A stretch of 64,000 nucleotides of DNA from Eubacteriales bacterium (GTDB lineage Bacteria > Bacillota > Clostridia > Peptostreptococcales > Anaerovoracaceae): contig JAQYMQ010000021.1 of the NCBI GenBank assembly GCA_028872475.1, forward strand, positions 99,649 to 163,648. The letters run 5' to 3'. The position numbers and the translations under genes are program-made. A model generated the notes under the pieces. It made no database searches. It was not told the origin of the DNA and saw only the letters and a program-made list of their open reading frames with translations. Shown here in pieces: positions 10,076 through 18,680 of the stretch. Each line of letters starts with the position of its first letter. The stretch's first letter is position 1.

Positions 10076-11884
10076 ATGAATAGATATGAAAAAAATATGG
10101 CTGGAGATGATAAGTTTTTGCAGGAATTAGAGTATGCAAAGGACGTTGTTAAAAAGATACAGTCAGATAAAAGATCGTATATAAGGTATACACAGGACAT
10201 TAGACCTGTAGTAAATTTAAAGCATATGCTGGAGACAAGCGCAGAGATATTTTCTGACAACGTAGTTATATACGAAAAAAATGAAGGTGATAGAGAATAT
10301 AAGCCTATGAAATACAGACACCTTTTGGCAGAGGTGAACGCACTTGGTACAGCGCTTATGGAGTTAGGACTTCAGGGTGAGAAAGTTGCTCTAATTGGTA
10401 ACAATTCAAGTAAATGGGCAAGAAGTTATCTATCTGTTATCTGTGGTGTAGGTGTTGTGGTTCCTTTAGATAAGGAGCTTCCCGAAAATATGCTCTTGGA
10501 TTTGATTAAGAGATCGGGTGCGAAGGCGGTAATCTTTGATGACAGATTCGAAGATACATTTAAGGCTGCATTAGAAGAAGATAACAATTTAGAATACGTT
10601 ATCAATATGGACTTAGATAGTGATAGAGAAGGCGTGTTGTCTTGGGAAACTCTTAAAACTAAGGGTTATGAGCTTTTAGCGATAGGCAATACTGACTTTT
10701 TGAATGCCAAAATCGACAGAGATGTACTAGCTTGCTTGTTATTTACATCAGGTACAACAGGTCTATCTAAGGGAGTAATGCTTTCACATGGGAATATTGT
10801 AGAGAATTTGATGCCTATGAGATCATTGATTAAGATTTCTGATAAGGATATCTTCTTCTCTGTACTGCCTGTACACCATACTTATGAGTGTACTTGTGGA
10901 TTTTTGATTCCAATCTATCTGGGAGCTTCTATTGCATATTGTCAGGGACTTAAATATATAGCGAAAAATCTTCAAGAAGTAAAGCCTACAATTATATTAG
11001 GTGTTCCGGCAATCTTCGAAAGTCTAAATAAGAAGATTTGGCAAGGTGTTCGTAAAAAGGGCAAGGAAAAACTTTTAAAGAGAGTTATTAAAATAAATAA
11101 CGTGACTAAGAAAGTCGGTTTAAACTTGGGTAATAAGTTCTTTAAGGATATTACTGATATATTTGGTGGAAGACTTAGAATGGTTATCTCAGGTGGAGCA
11201 GCGATTCAACCGTCAGTTTTAGAAAACTTTAGAGACTTTGGTCTAGTAGCATTTCAGGGATATGGTTTGACAGAGTGTGCGCCGATTGCATCTATTAATC
11301 CTTACGATGCACCGAGAGATTCTTCAATAGGTGTAGTTCTACCAGGCACAGAAATGATTATCGACGATAAGAATGCTGACGGAATAGGTGAGCTTTGCTA
11401 TAAAGGAAAGAATGTAATGCTTGGATATTACGAGATGCCAGAACAGACGAGAGAAGTTCTTGTAGATGGTTATTTCAGAACAGGCGACCTCGGATATGTT
11501 GATAAGGATGGATATTTCTATATCTCAGGAAGAAAGAAAAATGTAATCATTACAAGCAATGGTGAAAATGTATTCCCTGAGGAAATTGAGTATATACTTT
11601 CACTTGATAAGAGAATTCAAGAAAGTATGGTATATCAGACTGAATCAGAAGGAAAGAAAGACTTTATTATTGCGGCTAGTATCTCAATGGATATGGAATA
11701 CATAGATGAGATTTACGGAGATATTTCTGATGACAGGCTTACTGAAATTGCCTGGGATATCGTTGACCAGTACAATGAAAACAGTCCGGCATATAGACAG
11801 ATTAGACGTATTAACGTAAGAAGAGAAGAATTGAAGAAAAATACATCTAGAAAAGTAATTAGATTTGATGAATCAAATAAGTAA
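10076..11884 (+). CDS. AMP-dependent long-chain acyl-CoA synthetase/ligase
   Basis: This 602-residue ANL-superfamily enzyme activates a carboxylic acid with ATP to an acyl-adenylate and then forms the CoA thioester; a fatty acid is the most likely substrate. It carries the P-loop-like LLFTSGTTGLSKGVMLSH near residue 220, GYGLTECAP near 400, FRTGDLGYVDKDGYF near 465, and the core ISGRKKNVIITSNGENV with the hinge region. The final catalytic lysine region is seen in KNTSRKVIRFD. The length fits long-chain ligases. It has its own promoter and lies 18 bases before greA. Chain-length preference cannot be read from the sequence. Confidence 0.88.
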   Translation: MNRYEKNMAGDDKFLQELEYAKDVVKKIQSDKRSYIRYTQDIRPVVNLKHMLETSAEIFSDNVVIYEKNEGDREYKPMKYRHLLAEVNALGTALMELGLQGEKVALIGNNSSKWARSYLSVICGVGVVVPLDKELPENMLLDLIKRSGAKAVIFDDRFEDTFKAALEEDNNLEYVINMDLDSDREGVLSWETLKTKGYELLAIGNTDFLNAKIDRDVLACLLFTSGTTGLSKGVMLSHGNIVENLMPMRSLIKISDKDIFFSVLPVHHTYECTCGFLIPIYLGASIAYCQGLKYIAKNLQEVKPTIILGVPAIFESLNKKIWQGVRKKGKEKLLKRVIKINNVTKKVGLNLGNKFFKDITDIFGGRLRMVISGGAAIQPSVLENFRDFGLVAFQGYGLTECAPIASINPYDAPRDSSIGVVLPGTEMIIDDKNADGIGELCYKGKNVMLGYYEMPEQTREVLVDGYFRTGDLGYVDKDGYFYISGRKKNVIITSNGENVFPEEIEYILSLDKRIQESMVYQTESEGKKDFIIAASISMDMEYIDEIYGDISDDRLTEIAWDIVDQYNENSPAYRQIRRINVRREELKKNTSRKVIRFDESNK

Positions 11885-11902
11885 TATATAGTGGAGGAAA
11901 TG

Positions 11903-12379
11903 ATGAACAAAGAGGAATTGCTGACCAAAGAGGGTCTTGAGAAAACGATTGGAGAGTATGAGCATCTCGTATCGGTTAAGAGAAAAGAAGTAGAAGAAAG
12001 AATCAAAGAAGCTCGTGAACACGGCGACCTTTCTGAAAATGCTGAATACGATGCAGCGTTGCAGGAACAGGCAGAACTAGAAGCGCTTATCAAAAAGCTA
12101 GATGAAAGAATCAGATACGCTAAGATTATTGGCGAAGATGAGCTTGATACGGATAAGGTTAATGTAGGTCATACAGTGACAGTTGTAAGAGATGGTTCAG
12201 ATAAAGAGCTGCAGTATACTATTTTAGGTTCAGCAGAAGCAGATCCGATAAATGGTAAGATTTCAAATGAGTCAGCTCTTGGAAAAGCATTGATTGGCTG
12301 TCATGCAGGCGATGTTGTAGAAGTTGAATTGCCAAAGACAAAGACAAAGTACACAGTAATTAAATTTGAAAAATTCTAG
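11903..12379 (+). CDS. greA: Transcription elongation factor GreA
   Basis: GreA enters the RNA polymerase secondary channel and triggers cleavage of backtracked RNA. The 158-residue length is typical. The N-terminal coiled coil carries the acidic tip DLSENAEYDAA, and the C-terminal FKBP-like domain shows GSAEADPINGKISNESALGKAL. Start choice: GGAGG at 11893-11897 is best spaced for ATG 11903; ATG 11900 and GTG 11891 are possible but fit less well. It lies 39 bases upstream of lysS, the common greA-lysS pairing. Confidence 0.95.
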   Translation: MNKEELLTKEGLEKTIGEYEHLVSVKRKEVEERIKEAREHGDLSENAEYDAALQEQAELEALIKKLDERIRYAKIIGEDELDTDKVNVGHTVTVVRDGSDKELQYTILGSAEADPINGKISNESALGKALIGCHAGDVVEVELPKTKTKYTVIKFEKF

Positions 12380-12418
12380 GGAAAACCTGTATAAGCGACT
12401 ATAGGGGCGAGGGAGAAA

Positions 12419-14371
12419 ATGAGCGAAGAAAGAAAAAATAATAATCCGGAAGTTGTAGAGGAATTTACAGAAGAGCAGCTTAGTGAGCAGAGACAGATTA
12501 GAAGACAGAAGTTGAGAAATCTTCAGGAAGCAGGAAGAAATCCTTTTGTAGTAGAAAAATGGGATGTTACAGCAAATAGTATTCAGATAAAAGATAATTT
12601 TGATGATTTTGAAGAAAAGCAGGTATCTATTGCAGGTCGTATTATGGCTAAGAGAGGTATGGGTAAGGCTTCATTTATCGATATTCAGGATAAAACAGGT
12701 AGAATCCAGTCTTATGTTAGAGTAGATGCTATTGGCGAAGATGATTACAAGTGGTTTAAGACTTATGATATAGGTGATATTGTAGGTATTGAAGGAATTG
12801 TATTTAGAACTAAGCACGGCGAAGTGTCAATTAAGGCGAGCAAGTTAGTGCTACTTTCAAAATCTTTACAGGTATTACCTAATAAGTGGCATGGTCTTAA
12901 GGATACAGATTTGAGATATAGACAGAGATATGTAGACCTTATTATGAATCAAGATGTAAGGGAAACTTTCTACAAGAGAGCTACAATCATCAAGTCTATT
13001 AAGAATGTACTTGAAGGAGACTTTGGTTTCTTAGAAGTAGATACACCAGTGCTTACAACGATTGCTGGTGGTGCAAACGCTAGACCTTTCAATACTCATC
13101 ACAACACTCTTTCGCTAGATATGAAACTAAGAATTTCAAATGAGCTTTTCCTAAAGAGACTTATTGTCGGCGGTATGGACAGAGTTTATGAAATGGGCAA
13201 GATGTTCAGAAATGAAGGAATGGATAGAAACCACAACCCTGAATTTACATCTATGGAATGCTATATGGCTTATGCTGATATGGAAGATATGATGAACATT
13301 ACAGAGCAGATTGTGTATAAGGCAGCTATGGCAGTAAACGGCAGTCCAATAGTAGAATATCAAGGAAAGAGCTTTGATGTAACTCCACCTTGGGCAAGAC
13401 TTGATATGACAGAAGCAGTTAAGAAAGTTACAGGAATAGATTTTGGCGTAATCGTTGCAGATGATGAAGCTCAAAAAGCGGCTATCAAATACGGTATGGA
13501 TGAAGAAGCAGTAGCTAAGATGACTCGAGGAAAGATTATTGCTGAAATGTTCGAAGAATACTGTGAAGATGCGCCAGGATTGCTAGAAGGACCAATTTTC
13601 GTTACAGGACATCCAGTAGAAATTTCTCCACTTGCAAAGAGAGATGCAAATGATCCAAGAATCACAAGAAGATTTGAAGCATATATGAATAGCTGGGAAA
13701 TAGCAAATGCGTTCTCAGAGTTAAATGACCCAATCGATCAGTACGAAAGATTTGTAGAACAGCAGAAGCAACTTGATACAGGAGAAGATGACGAAGCTCA
13801 TCCAATGGATATGGACTATGTAAATGCACTTGAAGTAGGTCTTCCTCCAACAGGTGGTCTAGGTATCGGTATCGATAGAGTTATAATGTTAATTTCAAAT
13901 GCTCCAAGCATAAGAGATGTAATCTTATTCCCGACAATGAAGCCTTTAGGTCATGAAGTTTCAAAGAATGACGATGAAGATGCAGATTTGCCGATTGATT
14001 TTTCTAAGGTAAAGGTTGAGCCGTTATTTGAAGATATGGTGGATTTTGAAACATTCTCAAAATCAGATTTTAGAGCGGTAAAAGTTCTAAATTGTGAAGA
14101 AGTGCCTAAGTCAAAGAAGCTATTACAGTTCACATTAAATGACGGTTCGGGTGTTGAAAGAACAATTCTTTCAGGTATTAAAGAATTCTATAAGCCGGAA
14201 GATTTAATCGGAAAGACACTTGTAGCAATTACAAACTTACCACCTAGAAAGATGATGGGAATTGATTCTTGCGGAATGATTATTTCAGCTATTCATGATG
14301 AAGAAGGTGAAGAAAAGCTAAATCTATTGATGCTAAGCAATAGAATTCCGGCAGGAGCAAAGCTTTATTAA
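12419..14371 (+). CDS. lysS: Class II lysyl-tRNA synthetase with an appended C-terminal tRNA-binding domain
   Basis: LysRS charges tRNA-Lys. Residues about 40-525 form a standard bacterial class II LysRS: an OB-fold anticodon domain, motif 2 (FRNEGMDRNHNPEFTSME) and motif 3 (GGLGIGIDRVIML). The protein then continues for about 115 residues with a second OB fold of the EMAPII/CsaA/MetRS-C type (SDFRAVKVLNCEEVPKSKKL, then SGIKEFYKPEDLIGKT, ANLPPRKMMG-like ITNLPPRKMMGIDSCGMI). The total is 650 residues against about 495 usually. That domain normally sits at the end of MetRS, and the MetG in this window lacks it. The start is ATG 12419 after GAGGGAGAAA. The appended domain probably raises tRNA affinity or promotes dimerisation. 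Confidence 0.96.
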   Translation: MSEERKNNNPEVVEEFTEEQLSEQRQIRRQKLRNLQEAGRNPFVVEKWDVTANSIQIKDNFDDFEEKQVSIAGRIMAKRGMGKASFIDIQDKTGRIQSYVRVDAIGEDDYKWFKTYDIGDIVGIEGIVFRTKHGEVSIKASKLVLLSKSLQVLPNKWHGLKDTDLRYRQRYVDLIMNQDVRETFYKRATIIKSIKNVLEGDFGFLEVDTPVLTTIAGGANARPFNTHHNTLSLDMKLRISNELFLKRLIVGGMDRVYEMGKMFRNEGMDRNHNPEFTSMECYMAYADMEDMMNITEQIVYKAAMAVNGSPIVEYQGKSFDVTPPWARLDMTEAVKKVTGIDFGVIVADDEAQKAAIKYGMDEEAVAKMTRGKIIAEMFEEYCEDAPGLLEGPIFVTGHPVEISPLAKRDANDPRITRRFEAYMNSWEIANAFSELNDPIDQYERFVEQQKQLDTGEDDEAHPMDMDYVNALEVGLPPTGGLGIGIDRVIMLISNAPSIRDVILFPTMKPLGHEVSKNDDEDADLPIDFSKVKVEPLFEDMVDFETFSKSDFRAVKVLNCEEVPKSKKLLQFTLNDGSGVERTILSGIKEFYKPEDLIGKTLVAITNLPPRKMMGIDSCGMIISAIHDEEGEEKLNLLMLSNRIPAGAKLY

Positions 14372-14392
14372 TAATTTATAAATTTTAAACAG

Positions 14393-14424
14393 ATGGGCGG
14401 TTCTATTCAGGATTGCCTATTTTC
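14393..14424 (+). terminator. Probable terminator after lysS
   Basis: ATGGGC at 14393-14398 pairs with GCCTAT at 14415-14420, with a weaker wobble-rich continuation inward, followed by TTTTCTT. The rest of 14425-14596 shows no gene or clear signal. Confidence 0.4.
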
Positions 14425-14596
14425 TTGATTTAGAGTATTGAGATTTGATGGAGAAGCAGTTTTGAAAATACAGATATAATACTTACTCAAATTAGGTGTG
14501 ATATTTGCGATATTCGGTGGATGTATGGATGTGTAGGTATATTTATTGCAGAGGGGTTATGAAGATTCTAATATAGAAGGGTAGAGTAATACTAAT

Positions 14597-15487
14597 ATGA
14601 GTTATATTAAAAACAAGAAAATTGCATTGATAGCAATTGTATATATAGTTTTATTGATTATCGTATTTGTGATATGGCGACTTGTAATAAAAGTTAATTT
14701 TACACCACTAATAAATAATGTTATCGTATTTAGTTCTATATTTGTAGTTTTGACATTTCAGATTTTTGTGTTTTGGAGATTGTTAAAAAGTAAAATTCGT
14801 GAGTTGTACAAAATTATTCTTGCGATTATAATCATTATTATTTTTGGAATATCGGTATTTTTTGCTTCTATATTAGTTTTATTAGATACTTATATTTATA
14901 AAGATTTTGATTATGAAGGCAAAACATACTATATTGAGGGAAAAGGTTCTATAGATTTATCAGATCCGTATATGCAACATAGAGCTTATGTAAAAAAAGA
15001 TTTTTGGACGATGAAAGTGTTAAGTTATAATGACATAGAAAAAATCTTTAAATTACCGAAAAAAATTGAAGACGATGAGATAAGAGAATATATAGAAGAC
15101 ATCATTCGTTATAACATTAAATGTGGAGATGAGAGTCAGAAAGTAAAAACGAAATCAAGTAATGCTGATATTGAAGATATTTTAACTGACAGTGAATTAC
15201 CACAAGATGTGTTAAAAAAGTTTTCTGTTGATTATGCAATTAAAATTGATCATTCATCTTATGGTATTGTAAAGGTTAATAGTGCAATGCATAGATCCCA
15301 ATGGTTTTTTGTGAACATAGCCGGCAATAATATGATCTATATTTCGGAGATACCTGATACAAGTCCAAGTGTTGTAGGTGAAGTTGATGAGAAGGGTATT
15401 ATTTATTTAGAATGTGAAGATGTAAATGGAAATATAACTAAATATAAATCTCAAAACAATGGTTTAACATGGGAATTGACAAAATAG
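14597..15487 (+). CDS. Unknown membrane protein with three N-terminal membrane segments
   Basis: I do not recognise this 296-residue protein. Three hydrophobic segments fill about residues 8-105 (for example IALIAIVYIVLLIIVFVIW and IILAIIIIIIFGISVFFAS). A soluble, charged C-terminal part of about 190 residues follows, presumably outside the membrane, ending in a short beta-like repeat (DVNGNITKYKSQNNGLTWEL). The gene is more A/T-rich than the housekeeping genes upstream and has no strong ribosome site. It stands between the lysS terminator and its own terminator, so it is a single-gene unit. It begins the accessory stretch that runs to about 20.1 kb. Confidence 0.75.
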   Translation: MSYIKNKKIALIAIVYIVLLIIVFVIWRLVIKVNFTPLINNVIVFSSIFVVLTFQIFVFWRLLKSKIRELYKIILAIIIIIIFGISVFFASILVLLDTYIYKDFDYEGKTYYIEGKGSIDLSDPYMQHRAYVKKDFWTMKVLSYNDIEKIFKLPKKIEDDEIREYIEDIIRYNIKCGDESQKVKTKSSNADIEDILTDSELPQDVLKKFSVDYAIKIDHSSYGIVKVNSAMHRSQWFFVNIAGNNMIYISEIPDTSPSVVGEVDEKGIIYLECEDVNGNITKYKSQNNGLTWELTK

Positions 15488-15551
15488 ATGTCGCTAAAAA
15501 GCAACAACATACTGAAACGCTGTAGCGTAATAGAGAATATAAATTTTAATT

Positions 15552-15595
15552 AAGGCTTTTATGATAAAATCAATTTATACATAGAAGTCTTTTTT
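15552..15595 (+). terminator. Intrinsic terminator after the unknown membrane protein
   Basis: A 12-bp stem (15552-15563 with 15580-15591, two G-T wobbles) closes a 16-base loop and is followed by TTTTTT. It separates the membrane-protein gene from the ABC-transporter promoter. Confidence 0.8.
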
Positions 15596-15615
15596 GTTTG
15601 GGAACCTTATAGAGC

Positions 15616-15637
15616 TATTTAGATAAATTTCTAAATA
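15616..15637 (+). promoter_or_regulatory. Upstream operator palindrome of the ABC-2 operon
   Basis: The arms are ATTTAGA and TCTAAAT separated by six bases, with one more base pair outside each arm. It ends four bases before the -35 box. The same arms and spacing recur at 15672-15693, so one dimeric repressor probably binds both. Confidence 0.7.
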
Positions 15638-15641
15638 GTTG

Positions 15642-15669
15642 TTGACAATATATGCGTTTGTGATAGCAT
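15642..15669 (+). promoter_or_regulatory. Promoter of the ABC-2/J-domain/HIRAN operon
   Basis: A perfect -35 TTGACA (15642-15647) is followed after 16 bases by TAGCAT (15664-15669), preceded by an extended -10 TG (15661-15662). The predicted RNA start falls near 15676, inside the second palindrome. Confidence 0.65.
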
Positions 15670-15671
15670 TT

Positions 15672-15693
15672 TATTTAGATATATATCTAAATA
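15672..15693 (+). promoter_or_regulatory. Downstream operator palindrome of the ABC-2 operon
   Basis: This is a perfect 22-bp palindrome with arms ATTTAGA and TCTAAAT around six bases, covering the predicted transcription start. Its centre is 56 bp from that of the upstream copy. No repressor gene is adjacent, so the binding protein (TetR- or GntR-like by site shape) must be encoded elsewhere. Confidence 0.7.
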
Positions 15694-15719
15694 CTTTTGA
15701 ATGAGGGGGCAGATAAATT

Positions 15720-16598
15720 ATGGAGATTATTAAAACAGAGAATCTTACAAAATATTATGGTAAGTCTAGGGGAATCATAGATGTTAATTTGTCTATCGAA
15801 AAAGGTGAATGCTTTGGATTTATTGGGCCAAATGGAGCAGGTAAGTCTACGGCAATTAGGCTTTTATTAGGGCTGCTTTCTCCAACTTCCGGTAGTGCTT
15901 ATATCTTCGGAAAAGATATTACGAAAGAAAAAGAAAATATTTTGCGTGAGATTGGATATCTTCCGTCAGAAGTGATGTTTTATTCCGGTATGAAAGTTAA
16001 GGATATAGTGAAATTATCGGCGGATTTGCGAGGGAACGATTGTGGCAAAGAGGCTAAAAAAATATGTGAGAGACTGGACTTGGATACGAGTAAAAAAGTA
16101 GATGAGCTTTCATTTGGCAATCGCAAGAAAGTTGCTATTGTATGTGCTTTGCAAAGCAATCCGTCTTTAATTATTTTAGATGAGCCTACTGGAGGACTTG
16201 ATCCTTTAATGCAGAAAGAATTTTTTGATATTATACGTGAGAGAAATCAGCAAGGTGCTACGATATTCCTTTCTAGTCATATATTGTCAGAGGTGCAACG
16301 AAATTGTACGAAGGCGGCGATAATTAGTGAGGGCGAAATTATTGCGTTTGACAGCGTCGAAGCTTTGGGTAAGAGCAATACCAAACGAATTTCTGTATAT
16401 GGTAGAGTAGACCTAACAAATCTGGATGGTATTAAGGATATTCAAGAGCATAATAATATATCAAGCTTTTTATATAATGGTGATATGAATAACTTGCTAT
16501 ATAGATTGTCTAATGGCGATGTTGCTGATTTAACAATCTCAGAGCCAAGTCTAGAGGAAGTATTTTTGCATTACTATGAAAAGGGAGGCGATTTATAA
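15720..16598 (+). CDS. ABC transporter ATP-binding protein (ABC-2 type)
   Basis: This 292-residue ATPase of a drug/antibiotic-type ABC-2 exporter shows Walker A GPNGAGKST near residue 40, a signature region altered to LSFGNRKK (normally LSGGQ), Walker B LIILDEPTGGLD, and the H-loop LSSHILSEV. A C-terminal extension of about 70 residues is typical of this subgroup. ATG 15720 follows GAGGGGGC. The stop overlaps the permease start by one base (TAATG), so the pair is translationally coupled. The promoter carries two palindromes, implying inducible expression. The substrate is unknown. Confidence 0.92.
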   Translation: MEIIKTENLTKYYGKSRGIIDVNLSIEKGECFGFIGPNGAGKSTAIRLLLGLLSPTSGSAYIFGKDITKEKENILREIGYLPSEVMFYSGMKVKDIVKLSADLRGNDCGKEAKKICERLDLDTSKKVDELSFGNRKKVAIVCALQSNPSLIILDEPTGGLDPLMQKEFFDIIRERNQQGATIFLSSHILSEVQRNCTKAAIISEGEIIAFDSVEALGKSNTKRISVYGRVDLTNLDGIKDIQEHNNISSFLYNGDMNNLLYRLSNGDVADLTISEPSLEEVFLHYYEKGGDL

Positions 16599-17383
16599 TG
16601 ATAATTGTCAGACATGAACTAAGACGTGGCAGGATACCGTTTATAGTATGGACAAGCGTTATTGGAGCTTTATTAGCTGTATGTATTCTTCTTTATTCAG
16701 AAATGAAACTAGAGTTGGCAGGAATGCAGGACATGTTTTCATCTATGGGAGGATTTGCTTCAGCATTTGGTATTGATAGATTGAATTTTGGAACGTTAAC
16801 TGGATACTATGCTATGGAATGCGGAAATATTTGGGGACTTGGTGGAGCTTTTTATGCAGCATTATGCGCTATTGGCGTTTTAAGCAAAGAAGAAAAGGAC
16901 AAGACTGCAGAATTTTTATTGACTCACCCTATAAGTCGGGTGCGTGTTATCACGGAAAAGCTAAGTGCTGTATTTATCCAAATTGTAATGATGAATATAA
17001 TTATTTTTGCTATTTCGCTTGTTTCTATCACTGTGGTGGGTGAAGGGATTCTTTGGAAAGAGTTAGGATTACTCCATTTAGCATATTTTATTTTACAAAT
17101 AGAGTTAGCAAGTATTTGTTTCGGGATTTCTGCATTTATGAGAAAGGGCAGTATAGGTTCAGGTCTAGGAATTGCGACTCTAATGTACTTTGTAAATATG
17201 ATTTCAAATATAACGGAAAAAGCTGATTTTCTAAAATATATTACACCTTTTGCTTACTGTGATGGAGCGGACATTGTGACTAGTGGGCATTTGGAGTGGT
17301 CGCTTGTTGCAATTGGTTTAGCGGCTGCTGTAATATGTGTTTTTATCGCATATTTTAAGTATTCAAGAAAGGATATACATTAG
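16598..17383 (+). CDS. ABC-2 type transporter permease
   Basis: This 261-residue membrane permease partners the preceding ATPase. It has about six hydrophobic segments (residues ~16-32, 75-95, 125-150, 155-175, 185-205, 235-255). The sequence KDKTAEFLLTHPISRVRVITEKL in the first cytoplasmic loop is the characteristic coupling segment of this ABC-2 permease subgroup. It begins in the stop codon of the ATPase gene and ends seven bases before the J-domain gene, so all three are likely co-transcribed. Cargo could be a peptide, drug or lipid; the sequence does not say. Confidence 0.88.
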   Translation: MIIVRHELRRGRIPFIVWTSVIGALLAVCILLYSEMKLELAGMQDMFSSMGGFASAFGIDRLNFGTLTGYYAMECGNIWGLGGAFYAALCAIGVLSKEEKDKTAEFLLTHPISRVRVITEKLSAVFIQIVMMNIIIFAISLVSITVVGEGILWKELGLLHLAYFILQIELASICFGISAFMRKGSIGSGLGIATLMYFVNMISNITEKADFLKYITPFAYCDGADIVTSGHLEWSLVAIGLAAAVICVFIAYFKYSRKDIH

Positions 17384-17390
17384 AAGGATT

Positions 17391-18197
17391 ATGGAAAAAG
17401 ATTCTAAAGTGGTTGTATTTGCAGAATTTGTTGCACTAAAAGAAGAAGTCGAAAGGCTGCGCACAGAACTTTCGATGTTTTTGTATGACAGAGATGAATT
17501 GACGTTAGTTGTTTGCAAGAATTTAGAAATGGAATATATGTTGGTATTAGGGCATATAGAACATAAGGCATATAATGTGCAGTGCAAGGCTCTGAGACTA
17601 AAGCGAAAGATAGAGTTAATTCAGGCTAGGAAAAATAGACAAGAGTCTGTTGTGGAGTCAGAACTTGAAGATATTTTAGATAGTGAATTTGAAGAATATC
17701 AACGATTACTTAATGAGCAGATAGAAAAGATGAACAATGCTTTGAATAGGTCTCGTTTTGAATCTTTATCTAATGCTGATGAAAGAGAATTGAAGAAGCT
17801 TTATCATAAAATTGTGAAGGCTTTACACCCTGATATCAATCCGGATATTACTGATGTGCAGAAAGACTTGTTTAATAAGGCTGTGCAGGCTTATGAAGAT
17901 GGTGACTTGATAAGTTTGAGAATTATTGAAGAAATGATTGGTGATGATATATCTCGTGAGAGCAAAGACTCTATGGTGCAACTTATGGAAGAAAAGCAGA
18001 GGCTCATAGAGATGATAGAAGTGATAAAGGGTGAGATTGATAGCATTAAGGAAAGATTTCCGTATACTATGAAAGAGATTTTAGAAGATTCAGAAAAAGT
18101 TGAGGAAAGAAAGTGCGAGCTAGAAGATATTTATGAGCAGTATCAGGAATTGATTGAGTTATATAAGGCAAAGATAGAAGAAATGTTGAGGGTGTAG
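17391..18197 (+). CDS. J-domain (DnaJ-like) coiled-coil protein
   Basis: This 268-residue cytosolic protein has long coiled coils (about residues 12-110 and 195-265) around a J-domain core (about 130-185) with the essential HPD tripeptide in KALHPDINPD. J-domain proteins recruit and stimulate DnaK/Hsp70. There is no Gly/Phe region or zinc domain, so this is a specialised type III J-protein, not DnaJ itself. ATG 17391 is chosen because AGAAGGATT precedes it; an upstream in-frame start at 17337 would overlap the permease gene. It is followed after one base by the HIRAN gene. The target client is unknown. Confidence 0.8.
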   Translation: MEKDSKVVVFAEFVALKEEVERLRTELSMFLYDRDELTLVVCKNLEMEYMLVLGHIEHKAYNVQCKALRLKRKIELIQARKNRQESVVESELEDILDSEFEEYQRLLNEQIEKMNNALNRSRFESLSNADERELKKLYHKIVKALHPDINPDITDVQKDLFNKAVQAYEDGDLISLRIIEEMIGDDISRESKDSMVQLMEEKQRLIEMIEVIKGEIDSIKERFPYTMKEILEDSEKVEERKCELEDIYEQYQELIELYKAKIEEMLRV

Positions 18198-18198
18198 C

Positions 18199-18597
18199 AT
18201 GGGTGATATAGTTAAAACTGGTAGCGCAGGATTAGTAGGGCTATTGCATAGTGGTAGTAGTGAAATTACAATACCTAAGCCTTTTGAAAGAGATATATTT
18301 CTTTTTGATACTATGATTGCAGGAACCTCTCATATTATTGGAATGGAAGAGCTGGAACCACATTTGCATATTGATGACAAATTAGAATTTTTTAGAGAAC
18401 CTGATAATCCATATGATCCAAAAGCAATAGTTATAAAGACGGTAAATGGAGTTAAGATTGGATATGTACCAATGTCAGATAATTTAATCTTTGCGAGATT
18501 GATGGATGCAGGGAAGTTGCTGTTTGGCAAGATTTCGTGGAAAGAAAAAGAGCGAAATTGGGTGAAGATTGGGATAGAGGTGTATTTGAAGGAATGA
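18199..18597 (+). CDS. HIRAN domain protein
   Basis: This 132-residue protein consists mostly of a HIRAN domain (residues ~35-130). The recognisable parts are IAGTSHIIGMEEL, FFREPDNPYDPKAIVIK and KIGYVPMSDNLIFARLMDAGK. In HLTF and Rad5 this fold binds DNA 3' ends; stand-alone bacterial copies are of unknown function and often lie in mobile or DNA-damage contexts. Only one base separates it from the J-domain gene, which argues for a shared function or at least a shared transcript. Confidence 0.85.
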   Translation: MGDIVKTGSAGLVGLLHSGSSEITIPKPFERDIFLFDTMIAGTSHIIGMEELEPHLHIDDKLEFFREPDNPYDPKAIVIKTVNGVKIGYVPMSDNLIFARLMDAGKLLFGKISWKEKERNWVKIGIEVYLKE

Positions 18598-18680
18598 TAT
18601 AGATGGGTTAATTTAAATCATGAAGGAATTAATATTATGGATAATTTTAGGAATATAATTTATTTATTACAAAAGGAGTT

